This document shows, in pieces, positions 19,901 through 28,420 of a stretch of DNA of 64,000 nt. Origin of the DNA: Novosphingobium sp. AAP83 (lineage in GTDB: Bacteria > Pseudomonadota > Alphaproteobacteria > Sphingomonadales > Sphingomonadaceae); NCBI RefSeq assembly GCF_001295795.1, contig NZ_LJHY01000010.1, forward strand, positions 105,884 through 169,883, read 5' to 3'. Within the stretch, counting starts at the first letter, position 1; each line of letters opens with the position of its first letter. The translations under genes and the position numbers were made by a program. The notes beneath the pieces are model-generated. The model made no database searches. It was not told the DNA's origin and saw only the letters and a list, made by a program, of their open reading frames with translations.

Positions 19901-21671
19901 GGTGCGCCACAAGGAAATCATGGACATAACCGAGTTTGCCGCCATCCAATGGCGTTGGCATTTCTTCCAGCACACGGAAGCCGAAGTTTTCCAGCACCGG
20001 CACCGCATCAGACAGGACGATGGCTCCTTCACGCTGATAGAGCTTCAGCCGCAGCGCTGTTTCGCTTGCGTTCTGGTGCAGCCTTGCGGCGCGGCGAGGC
20101 GCTTTGCTGCCCGAGAGCGTGCGCAACACGCGAATGTCGCGCGCGGCCTCTGCCGGACCGTAGGAATTGCGGTAGGATAGCGGGAAGGCATCGGCATAGC
20201 GCGCGGCGATGGCAGCGGCGCGCGATGGTTCTTCGGTAGTGGCCAATTCGGTTTCAACCGCGCCTGCCCAGCCGCGCACCATGGCCTGCAATTGGGCATC
20301 GAGCGCGGCTTCGTCGGGTTGGGCGGCCTGTTCGCGCACATCGAGCACAAACCGGAGCATTGCCAGCGTGCTACCTTCCACTTGCAAGGCCCAATCAAGC
20401 ACTTGGGCCGCAGCGCTCGCCTCCAGCATGTGCTGGATCGCAAGGCGCACGTCTGTCGACAAGGCATCGCGCGGCAGCCACACGAACGCGAACAAGTGCC
20501 GCGCCAGCGGGGCTTGCACCAGCGCCAGCCGGGGGCGTGGCCTATCGACCAGACTCATCATCGCGGTGGCGACGCGTTCAAGATCGGCATCGGCAAAGCT
20601 GGCGAGCAGATCGTGCGGAAGCGCGGTCATCGCGTGGACCAACGCCTTTCCGGCGTGGCCGTTGGGCGAAAAGCCGAACTTTTCCATCAGCCCGGTCAAC
20701 TGGCTGCGCAGGCGGGGAATACGATCCGGTGCGGCGGCCAGAGCAGCGCTGGTCCACACGCCAGCGTGGACCGATAGCGCGGTGACTTGGCCCTGTTCCA
20801 GACGCGGCACGATGAACAGATCGAGCGGCACGCGGCGATGGACGTTGGCGATGCGGTTGGCCTTGACGATCAGCGGCACGCGGCCCTGCCCGTCAATCCC
20901 GGCTTCATCAAACCAGCGGAAGGCGCGGTCATAGGAGGCAGCGGCGAGCAATTCGTCTGCGCTTGCCCGGCAGATGCCGCGCGGGTTTTCCTGGGCTCCG
21001 TTGCGCAGCCGCGTGACGCTGCCCAGTTGGGTGAGCATGCCATCGGCCAACCAGCGCAGCAGCGCCGCGCCTTCGGGATCGGCCAGATTGGTGGCATCAT
21101 CGCGCATCGCGGCCTGCATTAGCGGCCAATCGGCAACGGCGGCGCGCACATCGCCCAGCGTTGCTTCCAAGGCCCCGATCAGCGCGCGGCGCTGGCGGGC
21201 ATCGGCGCGCACGGTTTCAAGATAGACGATGGATTCGCGGCGTTCGCCAGCGGCATCGCCCTCGGGAAAATCGATCAGCGTGCCATCGCCATCGCGGCGG
21301 ACGGCGACGACGGGGTGGACCATGCGATCAATCGCCAAGCCCTGCGCGGTGATGGTCGAGGCAATCGAATCAACCAGAAACGGCATGTCATCGTTGATCA
21401 CCGCGATGCGCAAATGGCGCGTGCCGCTGGTTGAACCGCTGACGCTTTCGATGGCGATGGCAGGTTCGCTGCCCTTGCGCAGGGTGGCCGCGTTGGCGGT
21501 GAAAAGCGCGGCTTCGGCCAGACGCGCCGCATCAAAATCGCGCGCTTCATCGGGCAGGAGCGCGGCCATGAAACGGGTGATCAGGGCCTGTGCGTGCGGA
21601 TGGGCAAGGTCCGGTGTGCTGGTATCTGGGGCAGCGGTGGACGATGATGGAATTGCGGACTTCGACGCCAT
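16956..21671 (-). CDS. NAD-specific glutamate dehydrogenase (large, about 180 kDa type)
   Basis: A 1571-residue protein of the large NAD-GDH class, which oxidises glutamate to 2-oxoglutarate and ammonium for catabolism. The N-terminal 700 residues are the regulatory ACT-like region. The catalytic core carries [20 protein letters not shown], then [20 protein letters not shown] (the substrate lysines) and the NAD-binding [19 protein letters not shown]. A long helical C-terminal domain follows. Start ATG 21671 ([18 protein letters not shown]) gives a normal family length. It stands alone. In related bacteria these enzymes are allosterically controlled, which the sequence cannot confirm. Confidence 0.96.
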   Translation of the reverse strand: [1571 protein letters not shown]

Positions 21672-21959
21672 GCGTGGGTTCCCGGCTCTCTCGTGAGGGA
21701 ATATTTCCCCCTTTTGTAATTATGTGACTCGGTTTTGTATCAATTATGCTGAAGTTAATCCAGCCATTGCAAGCGGGCAAGTCCGGTTCATTGACGCGGG
21801 CCGGTTAACTTTGCGGTTGGCAATGCCTTGGCCGACTATATGTGCCGAACCATCTCGGAATTGTGAATTTTGGTGGCCAAAACGGGATCGCTTTGGGGAT
21901 TATGCCCGTTGCGCAAAACATTCCGTTATGGCGAGGAGGTGAAGCAGACGAAGTTCGAG
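21672..21959. other. Intergenic region upstream of NAD-GDH, no gene seen
   Basis: This 288-base stretch is more AT-rich near the GDH start (TTTTGTAATTATGTGACTCGG around 21712) and probably holds the GDH promoter. Short ORFs crossing it have no recognisable protein features. No clear palindrome or terminator is seen for the oxidoreductase operon that ends at 21960. Confidence 0.5.
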
Positions 21960-22952
21960 TCAGGCAGGAACCAGCCCGTGGGCGGCTTCCATCGTCAATT
22001 GCAGCGAACGCCGACGCGCGGCTTGATCAAAGATCGATGCGGCAACGACCACTTCATCGACGCCGGTGCGTTCGGCAAAGGCGGCAAGGCCTTTGCGCAC
22101 GGTGGCAACGCTGCCGGTGGCGCTGACTTGCCGGACATGGGCGAGCATGGCCAGGGCCTGGGGCGGCAGGGAATCGCGGTAACCGGGAACCGGTGGTTTG
22201 AGCTTGCCGGGATTGCCCGTGCGCAAGGCCACGAAGGCCTGATCCATCGACGAGGCGAGCAGTTCTGCTTCCTCGTCAGTATCGGCGGCAACAATGTTGA
22301 TCGCGGCGGCGCAATAGGGCGCAGGCAAAGTGTCGGACGGTTCGAAGCGTTCGCGGTAAAGCTTCAGCGCGGCATCGAGATGATCGGGCGCGAAGTGCGA
22401 GGCGAAGGCATAGGGCAGGCCGAGCATCGCCGCCAATTGCGCGCCGAACAGGCTGGAACCCAGAATCCAGATTTGCGGTTTGGCGCCTTTGCCCGGTGTG
22501 GCCTGTAAAGGAACGCGCGGATCGCCTGCGAACTGGGCTTGCAATTCGACCACATCGGCGGGGAAATCCTCTGCCGCACGGTTGGTATCCTTGCGCAAGG
22601 CGCGCACGATGCGTTGATCCGCCCCCGGCGCGCGGCCAAGGCCAAGGTCGATCCGCCCCGGAAACAGCGCATCCAGCGTGCCAAACTGTTCCGCGATCAC
22701 CAGCGGGTTGTGATTGGGCAGCATGATCCCGCCCGACCCGATGCGGATGGTGGATGTGGCCTGCCCGATATGGGCGAGCGCCACCGAGACCGCCGCGCTG
22801 GCAATACCCTCCAGGCCGTGATGTTCGGCCACCCAATAGCGCTGGTAGCCGCAGTCTTCCGCGACTTTGGCGGCGGCGGCGGCATTATCGAGCGCCTGGC
22901 GGACCGTTCCGCCCTCAACCACGCTGACCAGATCGAGGACGGATAACTTCAT
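21960..22952 (-). CDS. LLM-class flavin-dependent oxidoreductase (luciferase-like), 330 aa
   Basis: A bacterial luciferase-like TIM-barrel protein that would use reduced flavin. Hallmarks are the N-terminal LSVLDLVSVVEGGTVRQALD, the RYWVAEHHGLEGIAS motif, RIGSGGIMLPNHNPLVIAEQ, and FPGRIDLGLGRAPGAD, as in the MsnO8-type subgroup. These proteins oxidise diverse small molecules, so a substrate cannot be named. Its ATG overlaps the stop of the TPR gene in an ATGA, so it is the last of a three-gene operon (hydrolase, TPR protein, oxidoreductase). Confidence 0.9.
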   Translation of the reverse strand: MKLSVLDLVSVVEGGTVRQALDNAAAAAKVAEDCGYQRYWVAEHHGLEGIASAAVSVALAHIGQATSTIRIGSGGIMLPNHNPLVIAEQFGTLDALFPGRIDLGLGRAPGADQRIVRALRKDTNRAAEDFPADVVELQAQFAGDPRVPLQATPGKGAKPQIWILGSSLFGAQLAAMLGLPYAFASHFAPDHLDAALKLYRERFEPSDTLPAPYCAAAINIVAADTDEEAELLASSMDQAFVALRTGNPGKLKPPVPGYRDSLPPQALAMLAHVRQVSATGSVATVRKGLAAFAERTGVDEVVVAASIFDQAARRRSLQLTMEAAHGLVPA

Positions 22953-23866
22953 GGGGTTGCAGGCTTTTCTGTAGCGAGGGGCGTTACCGATGTAGGCACA
23001 GACCCTAACTGTTCAAGGTAGCCCTTTGCAACCTTTCCGGCCTCGCCATCGGGATCGGCGGCCAGAACGGATGCCCACGATTTGCGCGCGGCCTCATCGC
23101 GGCCATCGAGAACCGCGATCACGCCTGCTTCAAGGCCGATTCCGGGATCGCGCGGGGCATATTGCACGGCGATTTCAATATCGCGCTGGGCGCGCGGCAG
23201 ATCGCCATTGCGCCGGGCCAATGTGGCCGAAAGCAGCCAACCCTCGGCGTCTTCAGGCGCAAGACGGTGGACCTCGTCGAGCGCGCCGCCTGCTTCGGCC
23301 AAGCGCCCCAGGGCGACAAGGGCGCGCGACCGGTCCGCCTGGATTGCGCCAAGCGCGGCGTTATCGGCGTAATCCTTCACCGCCACGGCGCGGTCAAACC
23401 AACCGAGCGCGACGTCTGGCTTTCCGCCTGCCAAGGCCGCGTTGCCCGCCATCGCCATGAGCGGAACGGCGGCCACTTCCTGCTGTTTGGGAACACCCGC
23501 CACGCCTTGGGCAAAAGCCGCCAGCGCGCCATCGAAATCGCCTGCATTGGACAGGATCAGGCCGAGGCACTGGTTCGCCCGTACATTCTGCCCATCATCG
23601 CGGCCTTCGCTTACCCAGTTTCGCGCATCGGCCAAAGCGGCTTGCGGATCACGCGCGGCTTTGGCGATGCAGGTGGCGAGCCGGTCCGGTTTGGGACTAT
23701 CGGGCTTTATCATCTCAGGCTGTGGCTCAACCTCTGCTGGCGGGCGACGACGCGGGATGGGGAGCGGCGAGAGCTGTCCGCCGCGCGACTGGTTTGGCCC
23801 GACCTGCATCAGGTGCGCCTCTTGCGCCAATTCGACAGAGAACGTCGGCGCGGGCAAATCGATCAT
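22949..23866 (-). CDS. Tetratricopeptide-repeat protein, 305 aa
   Basis: The 305-residue product begins with a Pro-rich, probably disordered stretch (PLPIPRRRPPAEVEPQPEM) and then has helical TPR-like repeats from about residue 70. Examples are NQCLGLILSNAGDFDGALAAFAQ and LLSATLARRNGDLPRAQRDI, with the usual Gly/Ala/Pro positions. No signal peptide is seen. TPR domains mediate protein contacts; no partner is known. I use ATG 23866 because AAGGA lies 8 bases ahead; a TTG at 23881 is also in frame. It is 11 bases after the hydrolase stop and overlaps the oxidoreductase start. Confidence 0.85.
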   Translation of the reverse strand: MIDLPAPTFSVELAQEAHLMQVGPNQSRGGQLSPLPIPRRRPPAEVEPQPEMIKPDSPKPDRLATCIAKAARDPQAALADARNWVSEGRDDGQNVRANQCLGLILSNAGDFDGALAAFAQGVAGVPKQQEVAAVPLMAMAGNAALAGGKPDVALGWFDRAVAVKDYADNAALGAIQADRSRALVALGRLAEAGGALDEVHRLAPEDAEGWLLSATLARRNGDLPRAQRDIEIAVQYAPRDPGIGLEAGVIAVLDGRDEAARKSWASVLAADPDGEAGKVAKGYLEQLGSVPTSVTPLATEKPATP

Positions 23867-23877
23867 CGCTTTATCCT

Positions 23878-24621
23878 TCAAGGCGCATCGGCTTCAAGAT
23901 TGGCAAGCTCGCGCAACAGCAAAGCGATATCGCTATCCCGCGAAAGCCGGTGATCGCCGTCCTTGATCAGATGCACCTGCACATCGGATGAACGCAAAGC
24001 CGAGGCCAACCGCAGCGATATGTCCCACGGCACATCGGCATCGTTCTGCCCGTGCAGCAACCGGACGGGGCCATCAAACGCCACGCCGGTTTTGAGCCGC
24101 TTGCTGCGTTCGCCATCGGACCAGAACAGCGCGTGCGTGGGGGTGGGCTCGGGCCCGTAAGGATTGTCCTCGAAGATCGTCTGCCCCGCCGCCAGCGCGA
24201 TCCGGTGGCTTTGCGAATAGCCCCATTCGGTGAAATCGGGCGCGGGCGCGATGCCGACCAGCGCCTTTGTCCGGTCGCCCAACGCTTCGGCCAGCAGCAG
24301 CATCAGCCAGCCACCCATGCTCGATCCGATGACCAGGACAGCGCCCAGTCCGAGGTGATCGACCAGCGCCAGCACCTCATCACGCCAGCGCGACAAGCTG
24401 CCATCGGCGAAATCTCCATCGCTTTGCCCGCAACCGGTATAATCAAGCAACAGGCAGGCGCGACCCCGTTCCTGCGCCCATTGCAGCACTGCCTGCGCCT
24501 TGCTCCCGCTCATGTCCGACATGTAGCCGGGCAGGAACACGATGGCGGGAAGGCGTCCGGCCAAAAAGCGATAGGCCATCTGTTGGCCCGATGGCAGGGT
24601 GAAGCGGGAAAGATCGGTCAT
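23878..24621 (-). CDS. Alpha/beta hydrolase, 247 aa
   Basis: A serine alpha/beta hydrolase of about 247 residues. The oxyanion strand AIVFLPGYMSDMSG, the nucleophile elbow VIGSSMGGWLML (Gly-Ser-Ser-Met-Gly-Gly), an acid in VRLLHGQNDADVPW, and the catalytic His in IKDGDHRLSRDSD are all visible. The layout resembles the ABHD10/BEM46-like acyl-thioesterase group, but substrate is inferred only loosely. I start at ATG 24621 (MTDLSRFTLPSGQQMAYRF), where homologous sequence begins; the frame is open 39 codons further up. First gene of the hydrolase-TPR-oxidoreductase operon, divergent from thrS. Confidence 0.9.
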   Translation of the reverse strand: MTDLSRFTLPSGQQMAYRFLAGRLPAIVFLPGYMSDMSGSKAQAVLQWAQERGRACLLLDYTGCGQSDGDFADGSLSRWRDEVLALVDHLGLGAVLVIGSSMGGWLMLLLAEALGDRTKALVGIAPAPDFTEWGYSQSHRIALAAGQTIFEDNPYGPEPTPTHALFWSDGERSKRLKTGVAFDGPVRLLHGQNDADVPWDISLRLASALRSSDVQVHLIKDGDHRLSRDSDIALLLRELANLEADAP

Positions 24622-24762
24622 CGCACAATCATGGCCCTCCCTTTTGCCGTGGGCAAGCCCGTCATGAAGCCGCATGGCAAAGTGATCGGCAGGGCAGGAA
24701 TTGCGGCGGCGGCGCTCCTGTGCCAAAGCGCGGGTCAACGCTTTAAGGCTTGAGAGAACCCG

Positions 24763-26754
24763 ATGTCCGAGTTGCTGAAAATCACCCTACCAGATGGTTC
24801 CGTGCGCGAGGTAGCGCGCGGCAGCACGCCTGCGGATATCGCCGCCGCCATCGGCCCCGGCCTTGCCAAAGCGGCGCTGGCGGCGCGGGTGGATGGCGAA
24901 CTGGTCGATCTTTCGCGCCCCTTTACCGCCGATGCGCAATTGGCGCTGGTGACCGCCAAGGACGAGGCCGACGCGCTCGATCTTGCCCGCCATGACTTTG
25001 CGCACATCCTTGCCGAAGCGGTGCAGGCGCTGTTTCCGGGCACGCAGATCACCTTTGGCCCGAGCACCGACGATGGCTTCTATTACGATTTCGCGCCGGC
25101 CGAGCGCCCGTTCACCGATGAGGACCTGCCCGCCATCGAGGCGCAGATGCGCAAGATCATCGGCGCGAACAAGCCGCTGCGCCGTGAAGAATGGAGCCGC
25201 GAACAGCTTATCAGCCGGTGGAAGCGGCAGGGCGAGAGCTTCAAGGCCGAATGGGCCGCCGAGCTTCCGGGCGATGAGCCGCTGACGGTCTATTGGTCGG
25301 GTGATGATTGGCTGGATATGTGCCGTGGGCCGCATTTGCCATCCACCGGCAAGCTGGACCCAACCGCGTTCAAACTAACGCGCGTTTCGGGGGCCTATTG
25401 GCGCGGTGACCAGAACAACGCGATGCTGAGCCGCATTTATGGCACCGGCTGGCTGAACAAGAAGCAGCTTGATGCACACATGACGCGGCTGGAAGAAGCC
25501 GCCAAGCGCGATCACCGCAAGCTGGGCAACGAGATGGACTTGTTCCATCTTCAAGCCGAAGCTCACGGCAGCGTGTTCTGGCATCCCAAGGGTTACATGA
25601 TCTGGCGCGAGCTGGAGGCCTATATGCGCCGCGCGATTGATGGCGCGGGCTATCGCGAGGTCAAGACCCCGCAAGTGATGGACGCGCGCCAGTGGGAGCA
25701 ATCGGGCCACTGGGGCAAATACCGCGAAAACATGTTCGTCATCCCCGACGAAGTGCCGAACGTGGATGATGAAGGCCCGGTGATTTCGGGCGAGGCCGAC
25801 TGGATGGCGCTCAAGCCGATGAACTGCCCGGCGCACGTTCTGATCTTCCGGCAGGGCCTGAAATCGTACCGTGATCTGCCGCTGCGCCTTTATGAAAACG
25901 GCTGCTGCCACCGCAACGAGCCGCACGGCGCGCTGCACGGGCTGATGCGCGTGCGCCAGTTTACGCAAGACGATGCGCATATCTTTTGCCGCGAAGACCA
26001 GATCGTGGATGAAGTGCAGGCGTTCTGCGAACTGGCCGACCGCGTCTATAAACACTTCGGCTTTACCTATTCGATCAAGCTGGCGCTGCGCCCTGAAAAG
26101 CGTTTCGGCACCGAAGAGATGTGGGACATGGCCGAAAGCGAGCTGCGCGCCGCCGTGGTCCGCGCAGGCCTTGCCACCGAACAGTACGGCTGGGAAGAAT
26201 TGCCCGGCGAAGGCGCGTTTTATGCGCCCAAGCTGGAATGGCACCTGACCGACGCGATTGGCCGCACCTGGCAGGTTGGCACGATCCAGTCTGACCGCGT
26301 CCTGCCCGAACGGCTTGATGCCAGCTATGTGGCCGAAGATGGCGACAAGCACCGCCCGGTCATGCTGCACCGCGCGATCTTCGGATCATACGAACGCTTC
26401 ATCGGCATTCTGATCGAGCATTTTGCGGGCCGCCTGCCGGTGTGGTTGGCGCCGGTGCAAGCCGTGGTGGCGACCATCGTTTCGGAATCCGACGATTACG
26501 CCACCGAAGCGCTGGCCAAACTGAAGGCTGCGGGCATCCGCGCCGAAAGCGATCTGCGCAACGAGAAGATCAATTACAAGGTGCGCGAGCATTCGGTGGC
26601 GAAAGTCCCCTATCTGCTGGTGGTGGGCAAGCGCGAGGCCGAAGAAGGCACCGTGGCGATCCGCATCTTGGGCGAACAGCACCAGAAGGTCATGCCGCTG
26701 GACGAGGCCATCGCGATGCTGGTGAGCGAGGCGACTGCGCCTGATTTGCGCTGA
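24763..26754 (+). CDS. thrS: Threonyl-tRNA synthetase ThrS
   Basis: ThrS charges tRNA-Thr. The 663-residue protein has the full bacterial layout: N-terminal TGS domain (about 1-65), the editing domain with its HDFAHILAEAVQ zinc-like motif, the class II core, and a C-terminal anticodon-binding domain from about residue 555. Zinc ligands are visible at KPMNCPAHVLIF (Cys) and in the motif 2 region CCHRNEPHGALHGLMRVRQF. Start ATG 24763 (MSELLKITLPDGSVREVARG) is the TGS beginning. No T-box or obvious leader hairpin is seen in the 141 bases upstream. Confidence 0.98.
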   Translation: MSELLKITLPDGSVREVARGSTPADIAAAIGPGLAKAALAARVDGELVDLSRPFTADAQLALVTAKDEADALDLARHDFAHILAEAVQALFPGTQITFGPSTDDGFYYDFAPAERPFTDEDLPAIEAQMRKIIGANKPLRREEWSREQLISRWKRQGESFKAEWAAELPGDEPLTVYWSGDDWLDMCRGPHLPSTGKLDPTAFKLTRVSGAYWRGDQNNAMLSRIYGTGWLNKKQLDAHMTRLEEAAKRDHRKLGNEMDLFHLQAEAHGSVFWHPKGYMIWRELEAYMRRAIDGAGYREVKTPQVMDARQWEQSGHWGKYRENMFVIPDEVPNVDDEGPVISGEADWMALKPMNCPAHVLIFRQGLKSYRDLPLRLYENGCCHRNEPHGALHGLMRVRQFTQDDAHIFCREDQIVDEVQAFCELADRVYKHFGFTYSIKLALRPEKRFGTEEMWDMAESELRAAVVRAGLATEQYGWEELPGEGAFYAPKLEWHLTDAIGRTWQVGTIQSDRVLPERLDASYVAEDGDKHRPVMLHRAIFGSYERFIGILIEHFAGRLPVWLAPVQAVVATIVSESDDYATEALAKLKAAGIRAESDLRNEKINYKVREHSVAKVPYLLVVGKREAEEGTVAIRILGEQHQKVMPLDEAIAMLVSEATAPDLR

Positions 26755-26796
26755 GGCTGCTGCGGTCGCGTGGATGGTCCCTGAGCCGTGAATGAA

Positions 26797-26975
26797 GAGG
26801 TTTCGCGCAGAGGCGCAGAGAAGAAGTGGAGGCGCGGAGGAGGGGGCTGGACGCGAGGCCGTCCGGAAAATCCGGCCATGCACAATATGGCCTTGTCTGC
26901 TTTGAAAATCGGCCCCACCGTCAAACCCGACCTCTTTGCGTCTCGTCTTCTTCTCTGCGTCTCTGCGTGAAACCT
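26797..26975. repeat. MITE-like intergenic element, copy 2 (about 180 bp)
   Basis: This copy has the same imperfect terminal inverted repeats as 6381-6562: left arm 26797-26840 with GGTTTCGCGCAGAGGCGCAG, right arm 26931-26975 with CTGCGTCTCTGCGTGAAACC. The centres of both copies also align, with shared TTGTC and AAAA/CGGC blocks, so the whole unit is repeated and not only its ends. It lies between thrS and the duplicated-domain gene at 27113 and carries no ORF. Confidence 0.8.
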
Positions 26976-26992
26976 GAAGCGCCAACCCCGCC

Positions 26993-27040
26993 CATGCTGA
27001 GTATGTCGAAGCCCGCTCATCCTGAGCTTGTCGGAGGATC
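26993..27040. repeat. Short direct repeat (CCTGAGCTTGTCGGAGGA type)
   Basis: Two related units, CATGCTGAGTATGTCGAAG at 26993 and CATCCTGAGCTTGTCGGAGG at 27018, follow directly after MITE copy 2. Units of this kind (TGAGCTTGTCGAAGG) are, from memory, common dispersed repeats in sphingomonads. No gene lies in this gap. Confidence 0.55.
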
Positions 27041-27112
27041 GCCCACGATAACGGCTAATTAAGCGGTTTCCCCTATGTCGCTCTGACAAGCACGCCCGAG
27101 GGACCCGAACCG

Positions 27113-28054
27113 ATGACCCTGCATTTCCGCGCTATCGCTGCGCAAGCCGCTGAAGACAGTGCCATTTCCGCCGATGAAATTCTGGCCCTGCGCCGTGCGG
27201 CGTGGCCCGATGGCAAGATTGATCCCGAAGAAGCCGAGGCGATCTTCATCCTCAACGACCAGATTACCGCGCCGACGCTGGAATGGAGCGACTTCTTCGT
27301 TGAAGCGCTGGTGGAATTCATCGTCAATACGACAGAGCCCAGGGGCTATGTTTCGGAAGAGAACGCGCGCTGGTTGATCGAGCGGATCGAGCACGATTCA
27401 AAAGTGTGCAGCCTGACCGAACTGGAACTGGTGGTCAGCGTGCTGGGCAAAGCGCAGTCAACGCCTGAAAGTCTGCGCGTTTTCGCGCTGGAAATGCTGG
27501 AACAGGCCGTTTTGACCGGCGCAGGGCCAACGCGCGCGGGCGGCCACCTTGATCCGGGCTGTATCAATGCGATGGAATGCGCGCTGATACGTCGCGCGAT
27601 CTTTGCTTCGGGCAGTGACCGCCCCGCCGCTGTCAGCCAGCGCGAGGCCGAATTGCTGTTTCGCCTGAAAGACGCGACACTGGGCGCGGCCAATGCGCCC
27701 GAATGGGAGCGTCTGTTCGTCCAGGGCGTGGGCAATTATCTGCAAGGCTGGCAAGGGGCCAAGGGTCTGACGCGCGAGCGCGCGGGCGAGCTGGAAGCGT
27801 TCATGAATGATCGCACGAGCAACCTTGGCCGGTTCTTCGGGCGGATGGCCACGACCAATGCCAGCGGATTTACTCAAGCCGTTCGCGCAATAGGTTTTGG
27901 CCGCCGCCAGCCCGAACGGGATTTTGCCGCAGAGGCTGCGCGTGAACACGCGGTTACGGATGTCGAAAGCTTGTGGCTGAGCGCGCGGATCGATGCCGAC
28001 AATCAGGTTGATGCGCTGGAAGAAGCGCTGCTGCGGTTTCTTGACGAAGACTAG
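27113..28054 (+). CDS. Unknown 313-aa helical protein with internal duplication (TerB-like appearance)
   Basis: I do not recognise a named family. The protein is soluble, acidic and helical. Its two halves are similar: ILALRRAAWPDGKIDPEEAE, then LEWSDFFVEALVEFIV around residues 22-70, is echoed by CALIRRAIF with SQREAELLFRLKDA and PEWERLFVQGVGNYLQ around 155-210. A third partial match is the C-terminal LWLSARIDADNQVDALEEAL. The acidic helix-loop-helix pattern (WPDGKIDPEEAE) is reminiscent of TerB-like or calcium-binding-like folds, which is only a visual impression. Start ATG 27113 is plausible. Its stop overlaps the convergent sufA stop by 4 bases. Confidence 0.75.
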   Translation: MTLHFRAIAAQAAEDSAISADEILALRRAAWPDGKIDPEEAEAIFILNDQITAPTLEWSDFFVEALVEFIVNTTEPRGYVSEENARWLIERIEHDSKVCSLTELELVVSVLGKAQSTPESLRVFALEMLEQAVLTGAGPTRAGGHLDPGCINAMECALIRRAIFASGSDRPAAVSQREAELLFRLKDATLGAANAPEWERLFVQGVGNYLQGWQGAKGLTRERAGELEAFMNDRTSNLGRFFGRMATTNASGFTQAVRAIGFGRRQPERDFAAEAAREHAVTDVESLWLSARIDADNQVDALEEALLRFLDED

Positions 28055-28413
28055 ACGGTAAAGCTTTCACCGCAGCCGCAACTGCCCTTGGCGTTGGGGT
28101 TCTGGAACACGAATCCAGCGGTGAAATCGTCCTCCTGCCACTCCATCGTGCTGCCGATCAGGTAGAGCACAGATCCGCCGTCGATGAAAAACAGCCCGCC
28201 GGGCGTCTCGATCCGCTCATCCATCGGGTTTGCTTCGGTGACATAGTCCACCGAGTAAGCAAGGCCCGAACAGCCCCGGCGCGGGGTGGACAGCTTTACG
28301 CCAATTGCGCCTTCGGGCGCGGTTTCCATCAGATGCGCAATCCGCGCTTGCGCAGATGGCGTCAGGATCACAGCGGCGGGGCGCTGGCGGACTTTGGTCG
28401 TCACTTCGGTCAT
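28051..28413 (-). CDS. sufA: Iron-sulfur cluster assembly A-type carrier SufA/HesB-IscA family, 120 aa
   Basis: A-type carriers receive clusters from the SufBCD scaffold and pass them to target proteins. The three ligand cysteines are present in the usual order: RRGCSGLAYSVDY, and GSCGCGESF near the C-terminus. From ATG 28413 (MTEVTTKVRQRP) the length is 120 residues, normal for the family, with a GGGAG ribosome site. It is last in the suf gene string but is separated from the sufT-like gene by a 144-base gap filled by an inverted repeat, so it may be partly uncoupled from the upstream genes. Confidence 0.92.
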   Translation of the reverse strand: MTEVTTKVRQRPAAVILTPSAQARIAHLMETAPEGAIGVKLSTPRRGCSGLAYSVDYVTEANPMDERIETPGGLFFIDGGSVLYLIGSTMEWQEDDFTAGFVFQNPNAKGSCGCGESFTV

Positions 28414-28420
28414 CGCACTA

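Noticed and set aside
24622..24762. Possible thrS leader, T-box or attenuator
   Set aside because: No T-box-like motif, no stable terminator hairpin and no Thr-rich leader peptide is visible.
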